Assembly (NCBI RefSeq): GCF_958298935.1 | Contig: NC_084925.1 | Location: 17,853,001-17,917,000 of the forward strand | Length of the DNA: 64,000 nt | From: Phragmites australis | Lineage: Eukaryota > Streptophyta > Magnoliopsida > Poales > Poaceae | Direction of reading: 5' to 3' | In this document: piece by piece, positions 23,033 to 32,650 of the stretch | Layout: every line of letters begins with the position of its first letter | Numbering within the stretch: the first letter of the stretch is position 1 | Position numbers and translations under genes: made by a program | The notes under the pieces: model-generated | Database searches by the model: none | Told to the model about the DNA's origin: nothing | The model's input: the letters and a program-made list of their open reading frames with translations, nothing else

Positions 23033-24588
23033 TGTAGGGAATCGAGGACATCCTAAGAGGGGGTGAATTAGGACATCTAAAAACTATTGGCTCCAAAACT
23101 TTCAGAAGATAAGCATATCTCAATTTCTATCTAAATATGCTCTAGACTTATCTAGTGTGTCTACTCTACCGTTTAAGAGAATTGCAAGGTAAATTGCAAG
23201 TAAGTAAATGCAGAAACTTAAATGAGGTAGAGAGACAAACTCGGCAAGAGGGATTTTTATCTCGTGGTATCAGTGGCACGCAAGCCACCCCTAGTCCACG
23301 TTGGAGCTCGACAAAGGATATGCTCCCAGTCGCCAAGTCTCTTCCGGTCACTGCTCTTGAGATACCAAGTCACCAAGATAAGGCCTCAAGCACGATGAGC
23401 CACCAAGGCAAGGTCTCACCACTAACCTCTCTTCCGGTCACTTGTACGTCGTCTTCACTTCGGAGCTTTAGTCACAAAGACAAGGGCCTCCGTGTCCCCG
23501 CACAATCCTCTTGTTGCTGTTCCACACCAAGTCAAAGAGTCAACAAGTTACCGGCGAGTCACAAAGACTCCAAGGCGTTGGCATACCTGTCGGTGCACTT
23601 TTGGATCACTCCTTGATCCACACTCTAGGTTACAGTACCTAGCAACTCTTCTCTCTAGGTCTATAAGCACTAATCACTCACTAATTGTGTGCTTAATCGT
23701 CTTGGATGAACATTTTATGCTCTTGGATGACTTGGATGTCTTCTTATGTGTACAAGAGTTTCTCTGGACTCCAGCAACTTTAAATGAATGAGTGGAGCAG
23801 TATTTATAGCATAAACCTCGCGGACTAGCCATTACCCAACGGCTCACACATTCTGTGAACAACGGATGATCCGGTATTAACAGAGGTACAAGCACCGGAC
23901 CATCCGGTGTGTACATTCTCAGAAACTAGCCGTTGACTCCACTCAAAGTTCTTCTGAATATCGGATTGTCCGGTGTATACATCCTCTTCATCACCAGACC
24001 ATCCGGTGAGTTATCCTGAGCCAGATCGCCAAATTTCTTCTCTGCACAAAATACTCTGGTGTGCACTGTCTTCATTACCAGACCTTCTGTGTGTAGAACT
24101 TCTTCTTTTCTGGGTTTTCCACACACTTTGTTAAATCCTCCGGTGTGATATACATCACATCACCGGATCAACCGGTGCCTTATAATCCATTTTCTCTGAA
24201 AATACTAAGCTTCTGTTAAATAGCTCGATGTACATCTCTTCTGATCGTTGGACCTTCAGGTGAGTGCAATCCACTCTGACTCCTTTTGATAGAACTGCTC
24301 CGGCGTGTACACTCTTTATCACCGAATTATCCGATGAGGCAAACTGCCTCTGGACATAATGCTCTGGTGAGTGCATTTTTTCCAGTGCTGGACCTTCTGA
24401 TAAGAACAATTTCTCTAGGACTTCTTCCAATGCAATCAAACTTTGTCCCGGATGTGGTGGCTTCTTGATGTATTGCATCCATGAGACCTACTAACATATA
24501 TTCTTGACAAACATGTTAGTCTCATTGATTATATTGTTATTAATCACTAAAATCACAATCATGGCCTAATAAGGCTATTTTCGCTACA
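23033..24588 (-). repeat. 5' LTR of copia derivative B (1556 bp)
   Basis: The plus strand runs from TGTAGGGAATCG to TTTTCGCTACA, with termini TGTAG...CTACA as a perfect 5-bp inverted repeat. It contains the perfect 17-bp inverted repeat CACCGGACCATCCGGTG at 23893-23909 and at least five degenerate copies up to about 24420. Confidence 0.85.
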
Positions 24589-24593
24589 TCTAC
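24589..24593. other. Target-site duplication, right copy (copia B)
   Basis: TCTAC, identical to 20444-20448. Confidence 0.85.
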
Positions 24594-27500
24594 CATTTAT
24601 TTCCCATGAACCGATCAACGGCGACAAGGATAATTATATAAATACTAGTAAATCCTAATCATAGGTTACCAATTTAGACAAGCATGCAAGAAGGATAAAT
24701 AACTAACATAAATATCCTAAAATAGGTGCAACATGTTCAAGGACACTTGCCTAGATGCTGCTCAGTTGTCTTCATAAACTAGGTCTTTGGAATATCTCGA
24801 AGTCTTGACTTTGTAGATCATCGATTTTTCTAGACACACCGTACTCTACTCGCGAAGACATGCAATAAAAAGTAAAACTAAATAAATACAAAATAAAACC
24901 CAATTTACAAATCAAAAGAGGTAAGAACAAGGATTAGGGCTTTCAATGAAGAAAGAGCTAGGTTGACTGGATTTAACATGAAGACGACAAAAACTAGGGT
25001 TTTACCAGAGAAGAACGTACAAAGATGTCCAAGAATATTGACATGTGAGATCTTATATAATCTTATAAATATTATTTTAATATTGAATTCATATCCTATT
25101 TGCAACAATATGCGAGCTCTACACATCGAAGCCATCTTATGCATCCAGCTATTAAAATAATATCTAGAATTATATAGTACTATGTGATCAATTAATCATC
25201 GAACATGAACAAGAATGATTTGTTGGGAACTTGCTGAATTTAGATGAATTTACAAAGTGGCTTGGAATTTAGATTAAATTCACTGAATAAGATTTGAAAT
25301 GATGAACTCTATTTGAATTATGAAGGCTGGAACAAGATTGACTATAGAAGGCAGGGGTTAATATGTAGACATCCTGAAAAGGAGATAAAGACATAAATAA
25401 AAGAGAGAAAGGGAGGGGGTTTCCTGCAATTACGCATACCAACAGAGAGGATAGAGAGAACAGAACAGAGCGATGGCCGGTGGTGGGCTCTCGGCATCGC
25501 CGGCGATGGAGGCCACATGCGACGGCGATGGCGGTCACTGACATCAACGTTGGGTAGCAATGAGTTTCAACAAATTGAGGAGAGCATGGTGTAGAACGCA
25601 ATAAGACAAGCTCAGTTTTATGGTTGGTCTTGGTAGAGGAGTTATGAGGTAATGGCAAAACAACGACAAACGCTCCCAGGTTTAGTGGTGGCCACGCACA
25701 GACATAGCGAAGAAGACTACGCATTCCTAGAGATTGGCTATGATGTTCAAGAAACGATTTGAATAGAAGGTTTTGATATTTCTTAGAACACATCTTGAGC
25801 AGGTAGAATAGCCAGGAACTAACTAGAGTAGGAGATCAAGCGGAGGTGGCTTGGGATGGCGGTGCTAAGATTGGGCTCGCGTTCCAGTTGCGTCACTATA
25901 GATCCGAAAGCGCCCTCTAGAGGTCGAGCAAAAAAATTGATTCAACACGCCGTGGCATGTTTGGCACATCAAGACAGCTGCTGGATTGATGGGGAACGTA
26001 GATGCATTCTAGGTGCACGTGCCGGACACACTCGGACATGGGGGTAGCGGCGCAGTGACCATAAAATCGTTGGTGTAAATGCTCTTATGGATGAAGTGCT
26101 TTTAGAGATATTTGAGGATAACTAGGGGCATGTCTCAGCCAAAGGACTCAAGGATTGGAGTTACATTTTGCCGCAGAACGTGATCTGGACCTGCGTTGCA
26201 TGCAAAGAACTCATCCAAAATGGGGCAGCGGCACGACGATCATGATCCCGGCAGCGTCGGCGCTCTAATAGATTATCGGGCTGGTGAGGGCATGGGGAAC
26301 ATATAGGGACACATGCTTGTCAAAGGGCATGGTGATCTAACCTCTAATCAATCGGGGAAGGCCGATACCATTCGCGATGGCGTTCCTGTCCACGATGGCG
26401 AAGACTGTGGTGGCACAACGATGGATCTTAGGGGATGGGGTTTTGGCTAGGGATCACATGGGACGACAACACAGGGGAAAAGAGGAGGGGAAGGGACTAG
26501 TCCTCACCTTGATGTGGTGTTCAGGGAGGTGGTCGTCGGGGTGTCGAATGGCAGCATCGGCGGTAGTCGTGGCATTGGAAGTCCAGCTCGTGTTCCCATT
26601 GCATCGCTGCCGATCCGAGCGAGCCCCTCCTATGGTCGCATAGAAGAGGTGATGGGACACAATGTGACATGGGTGGCGTGGTTGGATCTTCGCTGAATCA
26701 TTGGGAACGCCAATGGATTCTTCGGTTCTCTCCCTAGACGCGAGCAGATGCAGAATACCGCAGACGGCAACGTAGATCCCGATGATGTCTGTCCTCTTCT
26801 TGACATGCTTCTTTGTGGAGTCATGTGCTATGGCCAAGGGCTCACGGTGGTGAAGGGGCTCAGCGATTTGTGCACTGGATTGCTAGGAACGCGGATGCCA
26901 ACCAGAGGGTTACATGGCTGGACGTGTCTGGCAGCGAGAACGGCGAGCATGGCAGCAACCTAGCGGAAACGACCAGGGGTGGAAGATGAAACGAACAGGT
27001 GAAAGATTAAATGGATAGTTCAAGTTTGAAAATGATTTCTCCACCGTCCGAAGACATTAGACGTTTTCAGACTCTATCTTGTAGTACTCGAAAAGATCTA
27101 CAACTTTAGTATTCATTAGAACTTATAAAAACTCCATCTTGATTTCCAAAAATGCATCACAAGATTGTTTGAACTCCAGCTTATTTGTGCAGTACTAATT
27201 TCGGGGGCCATAACTCCTAGCTCCATTATCCAAATAGGGACATCCATAGGTACAAATCGAATCTCTCGACGAGACCTATAACTTTGGTATCGTCAAGATT
27301 TGCATTTGAGATTGTATTGAACTTTGAAACTGCATGAGAAGATGAGGATAGATGATGAGGAGTAACTGGCAGCCGGAGTAATGGCCATTAGAGATAATTA
27401 GGGCATCAGTTTTGATCTTGAATTGAGGGGAATAAAGAGGGGATTGATGAGGGGTATTGAATGAGGACAACAACCTGTTTAATATTGGCAAATAAATGGC

Positions 27501-27900
27501 ACGGGTGCACCTTAAATTTGTCAGTTTTGGGAGCTCCATTGAGAAGCCAAGGAGTTGGGAAGGTGAATGGCATTATTCATATCCCCCTCTCGATTTGAAG
27601 ATGGACAAAGGGGCAGAGCAGCTTGGGCTATATTTTGTTTGACCCATATGGATGGAGCAAAAGAAAGCAACAGCTAAGCTTGGGAATTCATCAACAGAGT
27701 TTTAGAAAGATTAGAGATCCTAGGAAAATAGAGAGAAAAATCTACGGATAGGGGATTTTGGTAAGGGAAGGATTTAGGGAGAAATAAAGATAGGAAACTT
27801 ATGGAAGAAATTGATATAGAAATTTTGGATAATATTGAGAAAATAGAACAAGAATTTACCCAACCTTGAAATTTCTTAACATATTCTAATATTTTATAAA
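24594..27900 (-). repeat. Gypsy LTR of element 1's family, second part
   Basis: The sequence resumes the LTR broken at 20448. The block around atgttcaaggacacttgcct at about 24730 matches 4557-4577 of element 1's LTR. A GC-rich region (25430-27000) with short ORFs on both strands follows; their composition and the lack of any recognisable domain argue against real genes. The right end is not definable: no GTTACA-type terminus is seen before 28000, and it may be longer than one LTR. Confidence 0.45.
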
Positions 27901-27973
27901 TACATTTTTCATCACACAAAGAAATTTCTTAACCTATTCTAATATTTTATAAATACATTTTTCATCACACAAA
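27868..27973. repeat. 53-bp tandem duplication
   Basis: The unit from gaaatttcttaac to tcatcacacaaa occurs at 27868-27920 and 27921-27973 with one difference seen (aacata / aaccta). The sequence is AT-rich and has no coding potential. Confidence 0.9.
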
Positions 27974-28966
27974 AAAATTCTTTTTAAAATCTAAAAAAAT
28001 TGAAAAAGCTTTCAAATTTTAGAAAAAATATTATTTTATTGTTTTAAAATGCTTATAACCCAAAATCAGAAAGTAAAGCGACGCCAAGCACTCAACGCCT
28101 TCTAACTCTCTTGCTCGTTGTATTCTCAATGATTTTTTTTTTTTTTTTATTTTTTTTTGCCAAGGGTATTGACGATGATTGTAACAATCCTTTTTTTTTT
28201 GTGATGAACCAACTGCAGTGTGTTGTAAAATCTAAGTATTTAGATTTGTGTGGGCATTTGGCTAAACAGATTGGGTAGGACTATGATAATTGAAATTGAA
28301 AGAAAAATTAGTCTTGTTTCATCTTCCGATAATTGCATCAGAGGACTCCTGACCGGTTGTATCAATATAAACAGAAAGGCTCTACACAAAAATCAACAAA
28401 TTAGATCAATAAAGTTGGGACTCTGAACTGCATCTGTATCTTCTTTGTTCTTACTACTTCTAGTTACTGTATGTTGAGTTTTATAATAGAATCATAAAAA
28501 AAAATTCCACCTGCTGTCCTAATTAACATGTCATTGTTCTTGGTCCACCAAGAAAATGGTTTAAAAAAGAAGCGGTCATCTCACCTCCATGCAACGGCTA
28601 CCAAAGTTGGGAATGCATACGTACAATGCAAGGAAGGCACATCGAATGCAACCAAGGCGGCTGTGGAACCCTCCATGCTTCAATTCGATTACTCCTGGGA
28701 GGAAGCAATTCGTTCCACCCCCAAATTTACTTATTCTTTAGCAAATCTTGGGATATATACTCCTACGCACGGAAGGAAAAGAAAGCCCAAATGCTTAAAT
28801 CTACTTTCCTTTACTTCCCCGGCTAGCTCACTCCTTCCCTCCCCAGCTTATGCTTTGGTTGCTTGTTCCATAAAACAATAACCAATCCAAACTACCAGCC
28901 AACATGCACAGTTTCGTCTAAACTCCCAGTCCAAGCTCCAAAGCTAGTCTTCTATCTCTAGCGCCC
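27974..28966. other. Intergenic region upstream of the first MGLC gene
   Basis: AT-rich sequence with T runs at about 28131-28160 and 28191-28200. A 117-codon plus ORF (28528-28881) shows no recognisable domain and lies where a promoter and 5' UTR are expected. TATA-like sequence is seen at 28750-28757 (gatatata) and CCAAT at 28882-28886. Confidence 0.4.
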
Positions 28967-29650
28967 ATGGGACTCTGCATATCCATGTTGCAACGCAAGT
29001 CCAAGAGGCGGCAGCCTGAACCAAAGCTTGGCCTGCCCACGGCGCTCTTCGTCATAAGAAACGACGGCCAACCGTCGAAGCCAGAGGCCCTAGTCTTTCA
29101 GGCACACAATTCCGGCCGGCCTAGGTTACAGAAATCTGGCAAGGCAGACTGCATCAAACATGAGAAAGGCGGATACGACTGCACGGATGTGCTGGGCAGG
29201 AGGCTCTGCGCACCTAAGCCCAGGTTCCCGTGTGGAAGCACCAGAACTGTCACGGTTGAGCCCGGGGTGACAGAAGGGAGGCCGCCGATGTTCAAGGGCG
29301 CAACGACCAACCGGAACACAGCTGAGGAGTGCAGGACGCTGATGACACCGAGGACACCGGTGTGGCAGCGGAGGATACTGATGGGGACGCGATGTGAGCT
29401 TCCACGGTTCAGCGGGCTCATACTGTATGACGAGCACGGCCAGCCCCTGCAGAGCAGCAAACAGAACAGAGCAGGCCACCTGATAAGCAGAGTAAGAAAA
29501 TATGAATCCAAGGTGAGCATTATAGTCTATAGATATTACTTTGAGATTCAGTGTTGAATAACTTACATTTTTCAGACGTCTAAAAAGAACTTGTTTCAGG
29601 GCAAAAAGAAGACTGCCAGGACAACCACAACCCTCAGGGACCTCCTGTAG
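28967..29650 (+). CDS. Small plant-specific MGLC-type protein, copy 1 (two exons)
   Basis: The model joins 28967-29512 and 29600-29650, giving 198 residues. The donor is AAG|GTGAGC and the acceptor TTTCAG|GGC, both phase 0; a second possible acceptor is near 29576. The N-terminus MGLCIS offers glycine 2 for myristoylation and cysteine 4 for palmitoylation, so membrane anchoring is likely. The conserved core is near residues 128-155: WQRRILMG, C, LPRFSG, ILYDE. The protein ends TTLRDLL. The second copy at 36846 shares the start, core, intron position and C-terminal LRD(L/M)L. I recognise this core as a family of small uncharacterised plant proteins; no function is known to me. The ORF reads on through the donor to 29557, but homology with copy 2 supports splicing. 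Confidence 0.8.
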
Positions 29651-29896
29651 GCTCTAGTCAGCCACTTGTTATAGCTGTACTCGTAGCGACTTGCACCTTT
29701 GCAAGTGCTTCCCAGTTGATTATTCCATTGATATGATGGTTCCTCATGTAAAGTGGCAGCCATTGGAGACATTGAGATTCACATACTGATACAGTAACAC
29801 ATCAATTATCCATATACCGTTCATACAGGCACAGAATCCGAAATAACAATCAGGAAAGTATTGTATGTGACTGTACTGGGTTTCCAGCCCTTGGTT

Positions 29897-30847
29897 CTAC
29901 GCCCCGCAAAAAACCTGCTCGACTTCATCAAATCCGGCATGGTCACACAACGCCCTGTTCAGAACATTGTAGGTGACAACTTTGGGAGGACAACCCACAC
30001 GCTCCATCCCGGCCATGAGCTCCATGGCCTCCTCGATGCGGCCCTCGCGGCAGTACCCCTGCACCATGGGCGTGCACGTGTGCACCATTGAGCAGCGCCC
30101 ATCCTCCACCATCGGCTCGAGCAGGCCCCACGCCTCGTCGAGCCTCCCCGCGCGGTACAGCCCCGTGATGAGCGTGGAGTAGGTGCCGACATCGGGCTCC
30201 ACCCCGCACCGCTGCATCCGGTCGATCTCCTCGTACGCGGCCTCGAATCGCACCCGCCACGCGTGCAGCTAGACAAGGATGTTGAGGGTCGACGCGTTGG
30301 GCGCCACGCCCGCCGCGCGCATCTCGGCATGTGCGTAGAGGGCCTGATACGCGCGGCCGGCCTCCGCGAGCGCGTTGATGAGCGTGTTGTAGCAGAGTAC
30401 GTTGGGCGCCACGCCAGCTCTGGAGGCGGAGCGCCTGAGCTCGGCGAAGAGGTCGACAACCTGGTCGACGTCCTCCGCACGCACCAGCGCCTTCATTAGC
30501 ACGTTGCAACCGCGCTGCAGGCTCTGCCACCGCCGCGGCCGCTGCTGCGGAGGCGGGGAGGCTGCCTCCGGAGCAGCCGGTGGTGGGGGCGGGAGGAACT
30601 TGGCTTCTTTGGAGTCGTCGGTGGAAGATGAGGAGGACGGGAAGGGCAGGGCAATGAGAGCGGCGGCGGAGGTGGCCATGCGCCCGCGCAGGAGGAACCG
30701 GAGTGGGGAGGGCGGCGGCGCGCGCGATGGTTGCCAACGGAGGGGGGACTCCGGCAGCCACCGTGGCGGTCGGGGTGGAGGCGGCGGCGGCGCCGTGAGG
30801 GCAGGGAAGGGGAGTGGTTTGGGTTTGGGGAAGGTCAGGGGAAACAA
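29897..30847 (-). pseudogene. P-class PPR protein gene with premature stop
   Basis: The minus frame from 30847 to 29897 encodes 316 residues except for one TAG at 30271-30269 (codon 193). After a proline- and serine-rich N-terminus there are about five to six 35-residue PPR units from about residue 115: PNVLCYNTLINALAEAG, PDVGTYSTLITGLYRAGR, CTPMVQGYCREGRIEEA and PKVVTYNVLNRALC. P-class PPR proteins bind organelle RNA. Met1 or Met57 (MATSAAALIALPFP) could start an organelle-targeting peptide. The stop falls inside a repeat (NILV*LHAWRV) with no frameshift. The array is short for the family and ends without a usual C-terminus, so the gene may also be truncated. It converges on the MGLC gene at 28967-29650. 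Confidence 0.75.
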
Positions 30848-31181
30848 AACGGAGGTGCCTCAACGGGGGCTGCGCGACAGAGGAGGGGTTTGCGTGGGGT
30901 TAATTTTTATTTTTTCTACCACTCTTAGTTAATGGCACAAATTCAAAAGCTATGGTTTTTTAATAAGGTGATAAATACCACTGGATCTCATATAAATTTG
31001 CTCATTTCTCGCTTTGAAAGTTTTTTTCTATTACATGATATTTTTCTTTTTTTCTCTTCTATTGATATGAAAACTAATCTAGAATAATACTCTACCCTCT
31101 AACATAGCTCTCTTCTCGTTCCATCGACTCTCTCCCCGTCCCTCCATTGAGCCTGACTACAATGGTTGTCGCTCACCGTCG
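30848..31181. other. Intergenic region upstream of the PPR gene
   Basis: AT-rich sequence with no coding signal. It should hold the PPR promoter on the minus strand. No clear core element was recognised. Confidence 0.3.
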
Positions 31182-31740
31182 GTGAGACGATGCGACGCTG
31201 CTTTTGCTCCTCTCCCTCACCGTCCTCCACTCGCACCTTTCATCCTTCTCCCTCTTCCCTACGTCCCACTCTCGCTCCCCTCCTTTACGCACACGGCGGA
31301 CTCCAACTCATATGCCCTCCTCGATGACATGGTCGCACACGCTCGACTCGCTGCTCACCACCACCACCACCGAGGGTCGCAGAGGCTCCATCACTAACCC
31401 CAATGTCCATATCAACAAGCTTGATGTGTTGGACGAGGATGCCGCCAATGCCGATGTGGCCAACGATGTCTCCACCTCCACCTCCGAGTCCATGGCTGCC
31501 ACGTCCCTCGTGTGGGACCACGTCACCCGCCTACCCTTCCACCTCCTCGCCACCAGTAATGCCGTGCCCATGGGGCCGCCCCAACTCGAATCCCCGCGTT
31601 AGATCGCCACGACCACCTTTGGATCTGACGACGAGCTAGTGGATTTGGACCTGCGATTAGAGATCTCATTCATCAGTGGCATTGAGGATGTGCTGTTGCT
31701 GGATCCCACCTTTTACCACAATGCTGAGATGTGACTCTGT
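31182..31740 (+). pseudogene. Unassigned broken ORF
   Basis: The frame from 31204 reads 132 codons to a TAG at 31600-31602, continues open in frame for about 43 codons (FGSDDELVDLDLRLEISFIS...) to a TGA near 31732, and then degenerates. Codons ending in C or G are common in the first part, unlike the AT-rich flanks. I recognise no domain. Overlapping ORFs on both strands at 31285-31639 are shadows. It could be a decayed gene or captured fragment; evidence is weak. Confidence 0.3.
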
Positions 31741-32650
31741 GCTGAGTGGGCGTGCTGGCTAGAGGAAATCGACGAGGAGGATCCTACATTGTGCTAGTGG
31801 AGCGCTAGGTCTCGGATCCCTACGCTTGCTTGGACCTTGAGGGTGAGATTGTCGTCTCCTCCGCTTGTTGTTCCTGTAGCTCCAGACGCCACTAACTGTT
31901 GAAGGGTGGAGAAGGTGGAGGTACGGGAGGGCAAGGTGTGGAGCTTCTCGTTCCCGCATCTCCAGACGTCGCCAATCGTTGACGAGGCAGAGCTCCTGAG
32001 CTACGTCATCTGTTGGGCCGCCCAAGATGTACGAGATGAGGAGTGAGGAGGAATACGAACACAATAAGGGTAGAAGTGTCATTTCTGGTTAGTTTTCACA
32101 TCGGCAGGAGAAAAAAATGCCATGTGATAATAAAAAAGCCCTCAAAGTGACAAATAAGCAAGTTGATGTGGAGCCTAGGTACTATTTTAATATATTATCT
32201 TGAGCGAGTGTCTTTTATAAATGTGTTATTGATTAGAGTAGAAAAAATTAATTAACTCGTTTGTATTGGACCTGGATCCTCTGCAGTGGGATGGGTGAAT
32301 GCAGAGACGTATAGTAAAATGTGAAATATGCTGTAACGATTCGTAGTTGAACACAAAATGGATAGTACTATTCATAAAAATAGTATAGTGATTCACTGTT
32401 AAAAAACTGTAATATTTTTCATCCATTTCAGATCGAACCGTTCAGGTGTTTGAATTCAACTGACTTCATTTTCACTCGAGGTTAGAGATCTCAATTCGTC
32501 TGCTTGGGGTTTTTGGTGTGAGGTGGGTCGGAGCCGTGCGAAACTGCGATGATAAAGGAAATGACGATCCGGCGTTCCCCCCCACCCCTTTCCTATCCAA
32601 ATAGAAGAAATCCACTCCAACGAAAGCAAAGGAAGGGGGAAAAGGAGCCG
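31741..32650. other. Intergenic region and CPSFL1-like 5' UTR
   Basis: The left part (to about 32080) contains two related GC-rich segments around tctccagacg (31872 and 31960), perhaps part of the same decayed locus. From 32100 to 32460 the sequence is AT-rich with no ORF. From about 32470 to 32650 it is likely promoter and 5' UTR of the Sec14-like gene. An upstream in-frame ATG at 32549 exists, but 32651 fits the transit peptide better. Confidence 0.4.

Larger units (their letters stand above)
20449..24588 (-). mobile_element. Gag-only SIRE-like Ty1/copia derivative B
   Basis: It is 4140 bp between an exact TCTAC target duplication. In minus orientation: full 5' LTR (24588-23033), PBS, gag (22960-21217), noncoding region (21216-20508), then only about 59 bp of the outer end of the 3' LTR. 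The truncated LTR joins to internal sequence around 20508, so most of the 3' LTR was deleted after insertion. Pol is absent, as in A. It sits inside a gypsy LTR. Confidence 0.85.

Noticed and set aside
25269..25793. A 174-codon minus-strand gene
   Set aside because: It lies in LTR-like sequence, overlaps other frames, and has no recognisable domain or splice pattern.
28131..28200. Poly(A) tail of a LINE or processed pseudogene
   Set aside because: The T runs are interrupted, and no adjoining LINE or cDNA-like sequence or target duplication was found.
28528..28881. A 117-codon plus-strand gene
   Set aside because: Two frames overlap, no domain is seen, and it occupies the expected promoter and 5' UTR of the MGLC gene.
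32220..32460. A MITE upstream of the CPSFL1-like gene
   Set aside because: Small inverted segments around ctctgca are present, but no convincing terminal inverted repeats with a target duplication could be placed.
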